This document shows positions 16,790-25,767 of a stretch of 64,000 bases of DNA, in pieces. How positions within the stretch are numbered: position 1 is the stretch's first letter; every line of letters starts with the position of its first letter. The notes under the pieces were generated by a model. The model saw only the letters and a program-made list of their open reading frames with translations, ran no database searches and was not told the origin of the DNA. Both the position numbers and the translations under genes were made by a program. This DNA is from JAMHWF01 sp035911095 (lineage in GTDB: Bacteria > Pseudomonadota > Gammaproteobacteria > Burkholderiales > Burkholderiaceae_C), in assembly GCA_035911095.1 (NCBI GenBank), contig JAMHWF010000125.1, forward strand, positions 1 to 64,000. Direction: 5' to 3'.

Positions 16790-18738
16790 ACACGAAGCCC
16801 GAAGCTCCCGAGCTCGAATTGGTCACTCCGTCGTCGACCGACGAGGCGGCGCCGGCGAAGCCGGTGCGCCGGCGCCGCGCGCCGAAGGCCGAAGCCGCAG
16901 CGGAGGCGACACCCGCCGCTGCCGCGGTCGACGAGGCCAAGGCGCCCGAGGCATCGGTCGCAGAGGCGCCGGTGGCCGAGGCGCCGGACGCGCAGGCCGC
17001 CGAGCCCGCCGCCGCGCCGAAGCGCCGCCGCCGCAAGGCCGAGCCCGCGCCCGCCGTCGCCGAGGAAGCGCCGGCGGACGCCAGTCCGGCGCCCGTCGCG
17101 ACGAGCACGGCCGACGCCAGCGAGGCGCCCGCAGCGCCCGAGGTCCGCAGCGCGCCGGCTGAAGCCGCAGTGCCCGGTGACGACGGCGTGGCTGTCGCCA
17201 CCGGCGACGGCGACGGCGAGGCAACAGCCGCCCCGCTGGCCGGCGACGAGCAGCGCCGGCGCCGGCGCAACCGGCGCGATCGCAAGCGCCTGGCGCGTCG
17301 CGAGGGCGAGGGCGAGTTGGCCTCCGCCGGTCTCGAACCCGCAGGCGAAGGCGCCGAGGGCAGCGAGGCAGGCGAGGCGGATGCCGACGACGCCGGCGCG
17401 TTGCCGCCGCGCCCTGTCGCGGTGCTGCCAAAGGATGCCGGCGAGGTGTTCGCGCAGGTGCTTTCCGGCGGCTTCGATGCCGAGGACGCGGCGGAGGCGC
17501 CTGCCGCCGAGGAGGCGCCGCCCAAGCGCGTGCTGCAGCCCGATGCCGACGCGCCCAAGCTCCAGAAGGTGCTGGCCCAGTCCGGCGTCGGCTCGCGGCG
17601 CGACATGGAGGCGCTGATCGTCGACGGCAAGATCACCGTCAACGGCGAGCCCGCGCATGTCGGCCAGCGCATCTCGTTCGGCGACCGCATCCAGGTCAAC
17701 GGCAAGCCGGTGAAGGTGCGCATCACGCAGCCTTCGCCGCGCGTGGTCTGCTACCACAAGCCGGTCGGCGAGATCGTCACCCACGACGACCCGCAGCAGC
17801 GCCCGACGGTGTTCCGTCGCCTGCCGCGCCTGCCGCAGGGCAAGTGGCTGTCGGTCGGTCGGCTCGACATCAACACCGAGGGCCTGCTGCTGTTCACCAA
17901 CTCGGGCGAGCTGGCCAACCAGCTGATGCACCCGCGCTTCGGCGTCGAGCGCGAGTACGCGGTGCGCGTGCTCGGCACCCTCGACGACATCCAGCGCGAG
18001 GACCTGCTCGAAGGCGTTGCCGTCGACGGCCACGACGCCAACTTCCTGTCGATCGAGGATGGCGGCGGCGAGGGCGCGAACCACTGGTACCGCGTCGTGA
18101 TCGCCGAGGGCCGCAACCGCGAGGTGCGGAAGATGTTCGAGGCGGTCGGCCTCACGGTGAGCCGGCTCATCCGCATCCGCTACGGGCAGGTGGTGCTGCC
18201 GCGCGGGCTGAAACGCGGCGCCTGGATCGACCTCGACGAGTCGGATGTGCGGGCGATCCGCCGGCTGGCGGGCGGCGACCGGCAGCAGGGGGCCGGCCAG
18301 AAGCAGCATCCGGGGCCGAAGCACAAGCGCGGTCCGAAGCAGCCGGGCCGACCCGACGCGCGTGCGCAGGGGGGCGGGCAGGGGCCGCGCCAGGACCGCG
18401 ACCGCGACCGCGAGTCCGGTGACCACGAGTTCGCGAACATCCCGAACCCGCTCGAGCAGACCTTCGACCGGCGCGCCGTGCAGAAGCAGCGCCCGTTCGG
18501 CAGCGGCGGCGGTGGCGGCTTCTCGGGCGGCTTCGGCAGCAAGGCCAGCCAGCCGAAGAAGGGCGGAGGGGCTGGCGGGCCCAAGCAGCCGGACCCGATG
18601 CAGACCTCGGTCGGGTACATCGGCGCCGATGGCTTCCACCGGCGCGGCAACCGCGGTGGCGGGGGAGGGGGCGGCAACCGTGGCGGTGGCGGAGGCGGGG
18701 GCCTCGGCGGGTTCGGCCGCGGCGGCCGCGGCCGCTGA
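16786..18738 (+). CDS. rluB: RluB/RsuA-family rRNA pseudouridine synthase with long low-complexity tails
   Basis: A 650-residue protein whose core is a normal RsuA-family enzyme, likely modifying 23S rRNA U2605. The S4 domain starts near residue 257 (PKLQKVLAQSGVGSRRDMEA). The catalytic motif SVGRLDINTEGLLLFTNSG holds Asp361. The GRNREVRKMFEAVGLTVSRL segment closes the fold at about residue 470. The first 250 residues are Ala/Glu/Pro-rich with KRRRRK-type basic clusters. The last 150 residues are basic, then strongly Gly/Arg-rich. E. coli RluB is about 290 residues, so more than half the protein is extra disordered tail. Coupled to scpB by a 4-nt overlap. Confidence 0.9.
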   Translation: MNTKPEAPELELVTPSSTDEAAPAKPVRRRRAPKAEAAAEATPAAAAVDEAKAPEASVAEAPVAEAPDAQAAEPAAAPKRRRRKAEPAPAVAEEAPADASPAPVATSTADASEAPAAPEVRSAPAEAAVPGDDGVAVATGDGDGEATAAPLAGDEQRRRRRNRRDRKRLARREGEGELASAGLEPAGEGAEGSEAGEADADDAGALPPRPVAVLPKDAGEVFAQVLSGGFDAEDAAEAPAAEEAPPKRVLQPDADAPKLQKVLAQSGVGSRRDMEALIVDGKITVNGEPAHVGQRISFGDRIQVNGKPVKVRITQPSPRVVCYHKPVGEIVTHDDPQQRPTVFRRLPRLPQGKWLSVGRLDINTEGLLLFTNSGELANQLMHPRFGVEREYAVRVLGTLDDIQREDLLEGVAVDGHDANFLSIEDGGGEGANHWYRVVIAEGRNREVRKMFEAVGLTVSRLIRIRYGQVVLPRGLKRGAWIDLDESDVRAIRRLAGGDRQQGAGQKQHPGPKHKRGPKQPGRPDARAQGGGQGPRQDRDRDRESGDHEFANIPNPLEQTFDRRAVQKQRPFGSGGGGGFSGGFGSKASQPKKGGGAGGPKQPDPMQTSVGYIGADGFHRRGNRGGGGGGGNRGGGGGGGLGGFGRGGRGR

Positions 18739-18811
18739 CCTTGCGGCGGGCCCGGCGTGGCATGGGCGCCGCGCGATGGCCCGAAGTCGTGTGAGTGAAG
18801 CCTGCGCCCGC

Positions 18812-18817
18812 TAAAAT
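18812..18817 (+). promoter_or_regulatory. Putative -10 box of ndk
   Basis: TAAAAT lies 40 nt before the ndk ATG in the short gap after rluB. This type of AT-rich hexamer stands out strongly in the surrounding GC-rich DNA. No convincing -35 hexamer was found. Confidence 0.4.
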
Positions 18818-18856
18818 CACAGGCTTTGCCTGCCACGCCGATCCCAGGAGAACCTC

Positions 18857-19282
18857 ATGGCCGTTGAACGAACCCTCTCGATCATCAAGCCCGACGCCGT
18901 CGCCAAGAACGTCATCGGGCAGATTTACGCGCGCTTCGAGGGGGCCGGCCTGAAGGTCGTCGCAGCCAAGATGGCGCATCTGTCGCGCGGTGAAGCCGAA
19001 GCCTTCTACGCGGTACACCGCCAGCGTCCCTTCTTCGCCGACCTGGTGAGCTTCATGATCTCCGGCCCGGTGATGATCCAGGTGCTCGAAGGCGAGGGCG
19101 CGATCGCGAAGAACCGCGAGCTGATGGGTGCGACCGACCCGAAGAAGGCCGACAAGGGCACGATCCGCGCCGACTTCGCCGACAGCATCGACGCCAACGC
19201 CGTCCACGGCTCCGACGCGCCCGAGACGGCTGCCGTCGAAGTGGGCTTCTTCTTCCCGGGGATGAACGTCTACAGCCGCTGA
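18857..19282 (+). CDS. ndk: Nucleoside diphosphate kinase
   Basis: A 141-residue NDK, the usual length, which transfers gamma-phosphate from ATP to other (d)NDPs through a phosphohistidine. The N-terminus ERTLSIIKPDAVAKNVIGQI is classic. The phosphorylated His117 sits in NAVHGSDAPETAA. AGGAG at 18846-18850 provides good ribosome binding. The gene precedes rlmN by 18 nt, an order widely conserved in beta- and gammaproteobacteria. Confidence 0.97.
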   Translation: MAVERTLSIIKPDAVAKNVIGQIYARFEGAGLKVVAAKMAHLSRGEAEAFYAVHRQRPFFADLVSFMISGPVMIQVLEGEGAIAKNRELMGATDPKKADKGTIRADFADSIDANAVHGSDAPETAAVEVGFFFPGMNVYSR

Positions 19283-19300
19283 GGCTGTCGTTCGCCAGGC

Positions 19301-20464
19301 ATGTCCGTCCGTCTGCTCGACCTCGACCTCGAAGGGCTGGCGGCCTGGTGCGCGAGCGTCGGCGAGAAGCGCTTCCGCGCGGTCCAGCTGTTCCGCTGGA
19401 TCCACCAGAAGGGCGCTGCCGACTTCGCGCAGATGACCGACCTGGCGAAGTCGCTGCGTGCCCGTCTGGAAGCCGAGGCGACGATCGACGCGCTGCCGGC
19501 GCTCTCGGAGCACGTCTCCGCTGACGGCACCGTCAAGTGGCTGTTCGACGTCGGCGGCGGTGACGCGGTCGAGACCGTCTTCATCCCCGAGGCCGATCGC
19601 GGCACGCTGTGCGTGTCCTCGCAGGCCGGCTGCGCAGTCGGCTGCCGCTTCTGCTCGACCGGGCACCAGGGCTTCAGCCGCAACCTGCGCACCGGCGAGA
19701 TCGTCGCCCAACTCTGGCAGGCGGAGCACGCGCTGCGCCGCCGCCTCGGCCTCGCCCCGGGCGAGCGGGCGATCGACAACGTCGTGATGATGGGCATGGG
19801 CGAGCCGCTGCAGAACTACGCCGCGCTCGTGCCGGCGCTGCGCGTGATGCTCGACGACCATGGCTACGGGCTCTCGCGGCGCCGCGTGACGGTCTCGACC
19901 TCGGGCGTGGTGCCGATGATCGACCGGCTGCGCGAGGACTGCCCGGTCGCGCTCGCCGTGTCGTTACACGCGCCGGAAGACGCGCTGCGCGACGAACTCG
20001 TGCCGCTGAACCGCAAGTACCCGATCGACGAGCTGCTCGCCGCCTGCCGGCGCTACCTCGAGCGGGCGCCGCGCGACTTCATCACCTTCGAGTACTGCAT
20101 GCTCGACGGCGTCAACGACACGCCGGCCCATGCGCAGGCGCTGATCGACTGCGTCGGCTGGGGCGGGCAGGGCGGGCGCCCGCGCGTGCCCTGCAAGTTC
20201 AACCTGATCCCGTTCAACCCGTTCCCGGCCTCTGGGCTCAAGCGTTCCCCGGCGCCGCGCGTGGCCGTCTTCGCGCGCACGCTGCAGGACGCCGGCCTCG
20301 TGACCACCGTGCGCCGCACGCGCGGCGACGACATCGACGCCGCTTGCGGCCAGCTCGCCGGCGAGGTGCAGGACCGCACGCGCGCGGCCGAGCGGATGAC
20401 GCGGGCGCCGATCCGCATCCATGCGTCGGCACCGCCGGCGACCCGACGGGAGGCGCGGGCATGA
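19301..20464 (+). CDS. rlmN: Dual-specificity 23S rRNA/tRNA adenine-C2 methyltransferase RlmN
   Basis: A 387-residue radical SAM enzyme that methylates C2 of A2503 in 23S rRNA and A37 in some tRNAs. The [4Fe-4S] cluster cysteines are Cys111, Cys115 and Cys118 in GCAVGCRFCSTGHQGF. VVMMGMGEPLQNY and RRVTVSTSGVVPMIDRL are family hallmarks. The C-terminal catalytic cysteine that is transiently methylated is Cys349 in DAACGQLAG. ATG 19301 gives the normal N-terminus SVRLLDLDLEGLAAWCASVG. The stop overlaps the pilW start by 4 nt (ATGA). The 25-residue basic tail is probably unstructured. Confidence 0.96.
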   Translation: MSVRLLDLDLEGLAAWCASVGEKRFRAVQLFRWIHQKGAADFAQMTDLAKSLRARLEAEATIDALPALSEHVSADGTVKWLFDVGGGDAVETVFIPEADRGTLCVSSQAGCAVGCRFCSTGHQGFSRNLRTGEIVAQLWQAEHALRRRLGLAPGERAIDNVVMMGMGEPLQNYAALVPALRVMLDDHGYGLSRRRVTVSTSGVVPMIDRLREDCPVALAVSLHAPEDALRDELVPLNRKYPIDELLAACRRYLERAPRDFITFEYCMLDGVNDTPAHAQALIDCVGWGGQGGRPRVPCKFNLIPFNPFPASGLKRSPAPRVAVFARTLQDAGLVTTVRRTRGDDIDAACGQLAGEVQDRTRAAERMTRAPIRIHASAPPATRREARA

Positions 20465-21267
20465 GGTCGAGCTCTTCCATCGGCCTGCTGCTGGCGGCCG
20501 TGGTGCTGGCGGCGGCGCTGGCTGGCTGTGGCGCCTCGGCGCCGCGCGCCAGCGACCCGCGCGAGATCCAGACCGACTCCGATCGTACCGACGCCGCGCG
20601 CCGTGCCGGCACCCGGCTAGAGCTCGCCGGCGCCTACTTCGCCCAGGGCAAGGCGCTGATCGCCCTCGACGAGGTCAAGCTCGCCCTGCAGGCCGACCCG
20701 AACTCGGGCGCGGCCTACAACCTGCGCGGCCTGATCTACGCCAGCCTCGGCGACGACGCGATGGCCGAGGACAGCTTCCAGCGCGCGTTGCAGTTGAACC
20801 CGCGCGACGGCGAACTGCTGCACAACATCGGCTGGTTCCGCTGTGAACGGCGCCGCTACGACGAGGCCGACGCGCTGTTCCGGCGCGCGCTCGAGCAGCC
20901 GCTCTACCAGGAAGGCCAGCGCACGCTGCTCGCCGAGGGCGTCTGCCAGGCGCGGGCGCAGAAGCTCGAGGCGGCCCAGGCGACCCTGCAGCGGGCCTTC
21001 GACCTCAACCCGGCGAACTCCGCAGTGTCGGTGAACCTCGCCGAGGTGCTGCTGCGCCGAGGCGACCTGGAGCGGGCCCGCTTCTACATCCAGCGCGTCA
21101 ACGGCGTGACCGAGCAGAACACGGCCCAGACCCTGTGGCTCGCGCTGCGCATCGAGCAGCGCGCCGGCAACCGGGAGCACCGGGACGAGCTGGGCAACCA
21201 GCTGCGCAACCGCTTCCCCGATTCACGCGAGGCCGCCGCGTACGCTCGCGGGCAGTTCGATGAGTGA
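20461..21267 (+). CDS. pilW: Type IV pilus biogenesis/stability lipoprotein PilW (PilF), TPR protein
   Basis: A 268-residue lipoprotein with a signal peptide and lipobox LAGCG (Cys23), followed by about six TPR units. Examples are GAYFAQGKALIALDEVKLAL, GLIYASLGDDAMAEDSFQRA and AEVLLRRGDLERARFYIQRV. PilW/PilF is the outer-membrane pilotin that helps the secretin multimerise in type IV pilus assembly. Position between rlmN and a RodZ-like gene is the standard one for this family. The start ATG 20461 overlaps rlmN by 4 nt and the stop overlaps the next gene by 8 nt, so expression is coupled. No other pilus gene lies in the window. Confidence 0.88.
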   Translation: MRSSSSIGLLLAAVVLAAALAGCGASAPRASDPREIQTDSDRTDAARRAGTRLELAGAYFAQGKALIALDEVKLALQADPNSGAAYNLRGLIYASLGDDAMAEDSFQRALQLNPRDGELLHNIGWFRCERRRYDEADALFRRALEQPLYQEGQRTLLAEGVCQARAQKLEAAQATLQRAFDLNPANSAVSVNLAEVLLRRGDLERARFYIQRVNGVTEQNTAQTLWLALRIEQRAGNREHRDELGNQLRNRFPDSREAAAYARGQFDE

Positions 21268-22213
21268 CGACCACGGCACCGCGGCCCCCGTGCCGGCGTC
21301 GGGCGGCATCCCGCCGCTGAGCGCCGGCACGCTGCTGCGCGAGGCGCGGCGCTCGCAGGGCATCCACATCGCGGCGCTCGCGGCAGCGATCAAGGTCTCG
21401 CCGCAAAAGCTCGAGCTGCTCGAGACCGACCGCTTCGACCAACTGCCCGACGCCACCTTCGCGCGCGCGCTCGCGCAGACGGTCTGCCGCCAGCTGAAGA
21501 TCGACCCCGAGCCGGTGCTCGCCCGCCTGCCGCAGGGCGCGCAGCTGCGCTTCGACCGGCTCGGCGGCGGCCTCAATGCGCCGTTCCGCGACCGGCCCGG
21601 CCGCATCGAGCCGAACGAGACCCCGCTGCTCGGCCGGCCGGCGGTCTGGGTCCCGCTGCTGCTGGTGATCGCGGCGCTGGGGGTGCTCTTCCTGCCGTTC
21701 GACTTCCGCTTCGGCGACAGTGCGGATGCCGACCTCGCGCTCGGCGAGAGCGGCACCGTCACCCTGCCCGTGTCGCAACTGCCCGATGCCGCGCCCGAGG
21801 GGGCCGGTGCCGCGAGCGCCGCGGTCGTGGTGCCGCCGTTCGAGCCGGCCCTCGTCGCGGGTGCGCTCCCGCCCGCGGCCGCAGAGCCTGCCGCGAGCGT
21901 GGCCGCGGGCGCCGCGGCCCTCACGAGCGAGCCGCCTGCGGCGGGTACGCCTTCCGCCGCGGCGACGCCGGGGGCCGGCCCGCTGACGATCGACGTGCGT
22001 CAGTCGTCCTGGGTGCGTGTGGTCGACGGCACCGGTCGCACCCTGCTGTCGCGCGAGGTCAAGGCCGGCGAGTCGTTGAGCTTCGACGGCCCGCTGCCGA
22101 TGAATCTGGTCGTCGGCAACATCGCCGGTACGACAGTGCGCCTGCGCGGCGAGGTGGTCGACCTGAGCCGCGGCTCGAAGGGCGACAACGTCGCCCGCCT
22201 GCAGGTGCCTTGA
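21260..22213 (+). CDS. rodZ: RodZ-like cell-shape protein (HTH, one TM helix, DUF4115)
   Basis: A 317-residue bitopic membrane protein. The cytoplasmic N-terminal HTH region begins LREARRSQGIHIAALAAAIK and would bind MreB. A transmembrane helix lies near residues 130-150 (VWVPLLLVIAALGVLFLPF). A low-complexity Ala/Pro linker of about 100 residues leads to a periplasmic DUF4115 domain: LTIDVRQSSWVRVVDGTGRT then MNLVVGNIAGTTVRLRGEVV. The position directly upstream of ispG matches E. coli rodZ (yfgA). The start overlaps pilW by 8 nt and no separate ribosome-binding site is seen, suggesting coupling. Confidence 0.9.
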   Translation: MSDDHGTAAPVPASGGIPPLSAGTLLREARRSQGIHIAALAAAIKVSPQKLELLETDRFDQLPDATFARALAQTVCRQLKIDPEPVLARLPQGAQLRFDRLGGGLNAPFRDRPGRIEPNETPLLGRPAVWVPLLLVIAALGVLFLPFDFRFGDSADADLALGESGTVTLPVSQLPDAAPEGAGAASAAVVVPPFEPALVAGALPPAAAEPAASVAAGAAALTSEPPAAGTPSAAATPGAGPLTIDVRQSSWVRVVDGTGRTLLSREVKAGESLSFDGPLPMNLVVGNIAGTTVRLRGEVVDLSRGSKGDNVARLQVP

Positions 22214-22242
22214 GCCGCCATGCGTCGCAGGAAAGTCCACCG

Positions 22243-23529
22243 ATGAGCCGACCGCCGATCGAACTCGACGAACCGATCGCCGCCGCGCGCCCCGCGCCGC
22301 GACGCAGCCGGCAGGCCCGCGTCACCTGGGGCAGCCACGTCGTCACCGTCGGCGGCGACGCGCCTGTGCGCGTGCAGACGATGACCAACACCGACACCGT
22401 CGACGCGATCGAGACCGCGATCCAGGTGAAGGAGCTCGCGCTCGCGGGCTCGGAGCTGGTGCGCATCACGGTCAACACGCCTGAGGCGGCGGCCGCGGTG
22501 CCGCACATCCGCGAGCAGCTCGACCGCATGGGCATCGAGGTGCCGCTGGTGGGCGACTTCCACTACAACGGTCACCGCCTGCTGACCGAGCATCCGGCCT
22601 GTGCCGAGGCGCTGAGCAAGTACCGCATCAACCCCGGCAACGTCGGCAAGGGCGAGAAGCGCGACCGCCAGTTCGCGCAGATGGTCGAGGTGGCGGCCCG
22701 CCTCGGCAAGGCGGTGCGCATCGGCGTCAACTGGGGCAGCCTCGACCAGGAGCTGCTGGCGCGGCTGATGGACGAGAACGCCAGGCTCGCCCAGCCGCTC
22801 GACGCCAAGCAGATCATGTACCGCGCGCTGATCACCTCGGCCGTCGAATCCGCGCGCGACGCCGAGCGCATCGGCCTGCCCGGCGAACAGATCATCCTGT
22901 CGTGCAAGGTGTCCGGCGTGCAGGACCTGATCAGCGTCTACCGCGCGCTGGCCGCCCGCTGCGACTACGCGCTGCACCTCGGCCTCACCGAGGCCGGCAT
23001 GGGCACCAAGGGCACCGTTGCCTCGGCCGTCTCGCTCGGCGTGCTGCTGCAGGAGGGCATCGGCGACACGATCCGTGTCTCGCTGACGCCGCAGCCGGGC
23101 GAGCCACGCACGCAGGAGGCGGTGGTGGCAAGCGAGATCCTGCAGTCGCTCGGCCTGCGCAGCTTCAACCCCAGCGTCACCGCCTGCCCGGGCTGCGGCC
23201 GCACGACGAGCACGACCTTCCAGGAACTTGCCAAGCAGATCGATGACTACCTACGTGCGCAGATGCCCGTCTGGCGCGCGCGCTACCCGGGCGTCGAGGC
23301 GATGAAGGTCGCGGTGATGGGTTGCATCGTCAACGGCCCGGGTGAGAGCAAGCACGCCGACATCGGCATCAGCCTGCCCGGCAACGGCGAAGCGCCGGCG
23401 GCACCGGTCTTCATCGACGGCGAGAAGGCCCTGACCCTGCGCGGCGAGGGCATCGCGCGCGAGTTCCAGCGCATCGTCGAGGACTACATCGAGAAGCGCT
23501 ACGGCGCGCAGGCCGCGATCGCGCCCTGA
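22243..23529 (+). CDS. ispG: (E)-4-hydroxy-3-methylbut-2-enyl-diphosphate synthase
   Basis: A 428-residue IspG (GcpE) that converts MEcPP to HMBPP in the MEP isoprenoid pathway, using a [4Fe-4S] cluster. The TIM barrel has VRVQTMTNTDTVDAIETAIQ and VPLVGDFHYNGH. The cluster ligands are Cys315, Cys318 and Cys361 plus Glu368, in TACPGCGRTT and MGCIVNGPGESKHADIGI. ATG 22243 has CAGGAAAG upstream; an in-frame TTG at 22210 is less likely. It is slightly longer than the E. coli protein (372), as is usual in betaproteobacteria. It works with dxr at 47.7 kb in the same pathway. Confidence 0.97.
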   Translation: MSRPPIELDEPIAAARPAPRRSRQARVTWGSHVVTVGGDAPVRVQTMTNTDTVDAIETAIQVKELALAGSELVRITVNTPEAAAAVPHIREQLDRMGIEVPLVGDFHYNGHRLLTEHPACAEALSKYRINPGNVGKGEKRDRQFAQMVEVAARLGKAVRIGVNWGSLDQELLARLMDENARLAQPLDAKQIMYRALITSAVESARDAERIGLPGEQIILSCKVSGVQDLISVYRALAARCDYALHLGLTEAGMGTKGTVASAVSLGVLLQEGIGDTIRVSLTPQPGEPRTQEAVVASEILQSLGLRSFNPSVTACPGCGRTTSTTFQELAKQIDDYLRAQMPVWRARYPGVEAMKVAVMGCIVNGPGESKHADIGISLPGNGEAPAAPVFIDGEKALTLRGEGIAREFQRIVEDYIEKRYGAQAAIAP

Positions 23530-23597
23530 CCCCGGCCGGCGCGCGCCCGAGCCGCGCCGGCTGCAACCCCGACCGCGAGGTCGCCCGGACCCGAGAC

Positions 23598-24992
23598 ATG
23601 GCCGAAGCGAGACGGCCCGAGCCCCTGCAGGGGGTGAAGGGCATGAACGACATCCTGCCGCCCGCGTCGGCGCACTGGGACTGGCTGGAGGCACGCATCC
23701 GCGAGCTGATGGTGCGCCACGGCTACGCCAGCGTGCGCACGCCGATCGTCGAGCCGACGGCGCTCTTCGTGCGCGGCCTCGGCGAGGTCACCGACATCGT
23801 CGAGAAGGAGATGTATTCCTTCGAGGACAGGCTGAACGGCGACCGGCTTACGCTGCGGCCCGAGAACACGGCCGGCGTCGTGCGGTCGGTGGTCGAGCAT
23901 TCGCTGCTGCGCGAAGGCGGGCGGCGCCTCTACTACATCGGTCCGATGTTCCGCCACGAGCGGCCGCAGAAGGGCCGCTACCGGCAGTTCCATCAGTTCG
24001 GCATCGAGGCGCTCGGCTACCCGGGGCCTGACGTCGACGCCGAGACGATCCTGATCGGCCGTGCGCTGTGGCGCGAGCTCGGGCTGTGCGAGGGCAACGA
24101 CCTGCGTCTCGAGCTGAACAGCCTCGGCCAGCCGGACGAGCGGCGTGCCCACCGCGCGGCGCTGATCGCGCACTTCGAGGCGCATGCCGCACTGCTCGAC
24201 GAGGACGCCAGGCGGCGCCTGCACAGCAACCCGCTGCGCATCCTCGACAGCAAAGCGCCCGCGATGCAGCCGGTGGTCGAGAGCGCGCCGAAGCTGATGG
24301 ACTTCCTCGGCGCCGAGTCGCTCGCCCACTTCGACGCGGTGCGCGGCGTGCTCGATGCCGTCGGCCTCGCCTACCGGATCAATCCGCGCCTGGTGCGCGG
24401 CATGGACTACTACAACCTGACCGTCTACGAATGGGTCAGCGACCGGCTCGGCGCACAGGGTACCGTGTGCGGCGGCGGGCGCTACGACGGGCTGATCGAG
24501 CAGCTCGGCGGCAAGCCCGCGCCGGGGGTCGGCTTCGGGCTCGGGCTCGAGCGGCTCCTGCTGCTGCTCGGCGAGCTGAACCTGCTGCCGGCCGCGACGC
24601 CGCCCGACGTCTACGCGATCGTGCCGTCGCTGACCGAGCTGCCGGTGGCGATGGCGACGGTCGAGGCGTTGCGCGCGCTCGGCATCTCCGTGCTGATGCA
24701 CGCCGCCGGCCGCGAAGCCTGGGGCGGCATGAAGGCGCAGTTCAAGCGCGCCGACGCAAGCGGCGCCTACCACGCGTTGATCTTCGGCGCCTCCGAGGTG
24801 GCGCAAGGGCAGGTGGCGGTGAAGGCGCTGCGCGAGGTGCCCGGTCTTGCTGGCGCGGGCGCGCGGGCTGCCGCCGCGACCGGCCCGCAGGCCGACGCCG
24901 GCGCCGACCCGGCAGCAGCAACCCAGCGGCTCGAATCCCTCGACGACCTGGCAGCCTGGGCAGGCCGGCTGCGCACGGGCGGGAACGCATAA
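23598..24992 (+). CDS. hisS: Histidyl-tRNA synthetase
   Basis: A 464-residue class II synthetase charging tRNA-His. Motif 2 is YYIGPMFRHERPQKGRYRQF. The histidine-binding segments are RGMDYYNLTVYEW and VCGGGRYDGLIEQLGG. Motif 3 is GVGFGLGLERLLLLL. The C-terminal anticodon-binding domain follows. The last 50 residues carry an Ala/Gly-rich stretch not seen in the 424-residue E. coli enzyme. Start ATG 23598 gives the expected MAEARRPEPLQGVKGMNDIL. It is part of the ispG-hisS-yfgM-bamB-der series. The regulatory paralogue hisZ lies at 32.6 kb. Confidence 0.97.
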   Translation: MAEARRPEPLQGVKGMNDILPPASAHWDWLEARIRELMVRHGYASVRTPIVEPTALFVRGLGEVTDIVEKEMYSFEDRLNGDRLTLRPENTAGVVRSVVEHSLLREGGRRLYYIGPMFRHERPQKGRYRQFHQFGIEALGYPGPDVDAETILIGRALWRELGLCEGNDLRLELNSLGQPDERRAHRAALIAHFEAHAALLDEDARRRLHSNPLRILDSKAPAMQPVVESAPKLMDFLGAESLAHFDAVRGVLDAVGLAYRINPRLVRGMDYYNLTVYEWVSDRLGAQGTVCGGGRYDGLIEQLGGKPAPGVGFGLGLERLLLLLGELNLLPAATPPDVYAIVPSLTELPVAMATVEALRALGISVLMHAAGREAWGGMKAQFKRADASGAYHALIFGASEVAQGQVAVKALREVPGLAGAGARAAAATGPQADAGADPAAATQRLESLDDLAAWAGRLRTGGNA

Positions 24993-24993
24993 T
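24988..24993 (+). promoter_or_regulatory. Possible -10 box between hisS and yfgM-like gene
   Basis: CATAAT overlaps the hisS stop codon and lies 22 nt before the next ATG, so it could drive yfgM-bamB-der separately. There is no clear -35 hexamer and read-through from hisS is also likely. Confidence 0.25.
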
Positions 24994-25014
24994 CCCGGAT
25001 TCACTCGGAACCCC

Positions 25015-25767
25015 ATGGCGACCCAACTCAATCTCGAAGAACAGGAGAAGCTCGACGCCGTCAAGCACTTCTGGGAACGCTTCGGCAACCTGATCACCTG
25101 GGCCTTGATCGTCGTGCTCGCCGCATTCGCGGCCTGGAACGGCTGGAAGTGGTGGCAGCGCGACCAAGCAGTGAACGCGGCGGCGATCTTCGACGAACTC
25201 GACCGCGCGGCGAAGGCCGGCGAGGCTGACCGCCTGCCGCGCATCTTCGACGACCTGAAGGACCGCTATCCGCGCACCGCCTTCGCCCAGCAGGGCGGGC
25301 TGATCGCGGCCGCGACGCTGGTCGAGAAGGGCAAGGGCGACGAATCTCGTGCGGTGCTCGGCTGGGTCGCGGCGAATGCCGTCGAGGACGAGTACCGCTC
25401 GATCGCCAAGCTGCGCCTGGCGGGCGAATTGCTCGACCAGAAGCAGTACGAAGAAGCGCTGAAGCAGGTCGACGCGGTGCCGGCCGGCCCCTTCGCCGCG
25501 CTCGCCGCCGACCGTCGAGGCGACGTGCTGGCCGCACAGGGCCAGGCGGCGGCCGCGGTCGAGGCCTACCGCAAGGCCTGGCAGGCCTTCGATCCCGGGG
25601 TCGAGTACCGGCGCCTGGTCGAGGCGAAGCTGATCGCGCTCGGCGGCTCGCCCACCGGTGCGGCGAACCCGTCAGCGGCGGCGGCGGAAGCGCCGGCCGC
25701 CGCGTCGGCGACCTCTGCCGCGCCGGCGCCCGCCGCGAGCGCCGCTGCTGCGGCGGCCTCCCGATGA
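25015..25767 (+). CDS. yfgM: YfgM-like tetratricopeptide membrane protein
   Basis: A 250-residue inner-membrane protein with a short cytoplasmic N-terminus, one transmembrane helix (LITWALIVVLAAFAAWNGW) and a periplasmic TPR-like domain. YfgM in E. coli is an ancillary SecYEG/PpiD-associated chaperone. The motif DRYPRTAFAQQGGLIAAATL and the closing repeat AAAVEAYRKAWQAFDPG fit the family. The last 45 residues are an Ala/Pro/Ser tail without fold. ATG 25015 (MATQLNLEEQEKLDAVKHFW) is the family start even though the frame is open upstream. The stop overlaps bamB as ATGA. Confidence 0.9.
   Translation: MATQLNLEEQEKLDAVKHFWERFGNLITWALIVVLAAFAAWNGWKWWQRDQAVNAAAIFDELDRAAKAGEADRLPRIFDDLKDRYPRTAFAQQGGLIAAATLVEKGKGDESRAVLGWVAANAVEDEYRSIAKLRLAGELLDQKQYEEALKQVDAVPAGPFAALAADRRGDVLAAQGQAAAAVEAYRKAWQAFDPGVEYRRLVEAKLIALGGSPTGAANPSAAAAEAPAAASATSAAPAPAASAAAAAASR

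Noticed and set aside
19609..20460. Upstream extension of the pilW frame through rlmN
   Set aside because: The extension is Arg/Ala-rich nonsense inside rlmN; the signal peptide and lipobox place the start at 20461.
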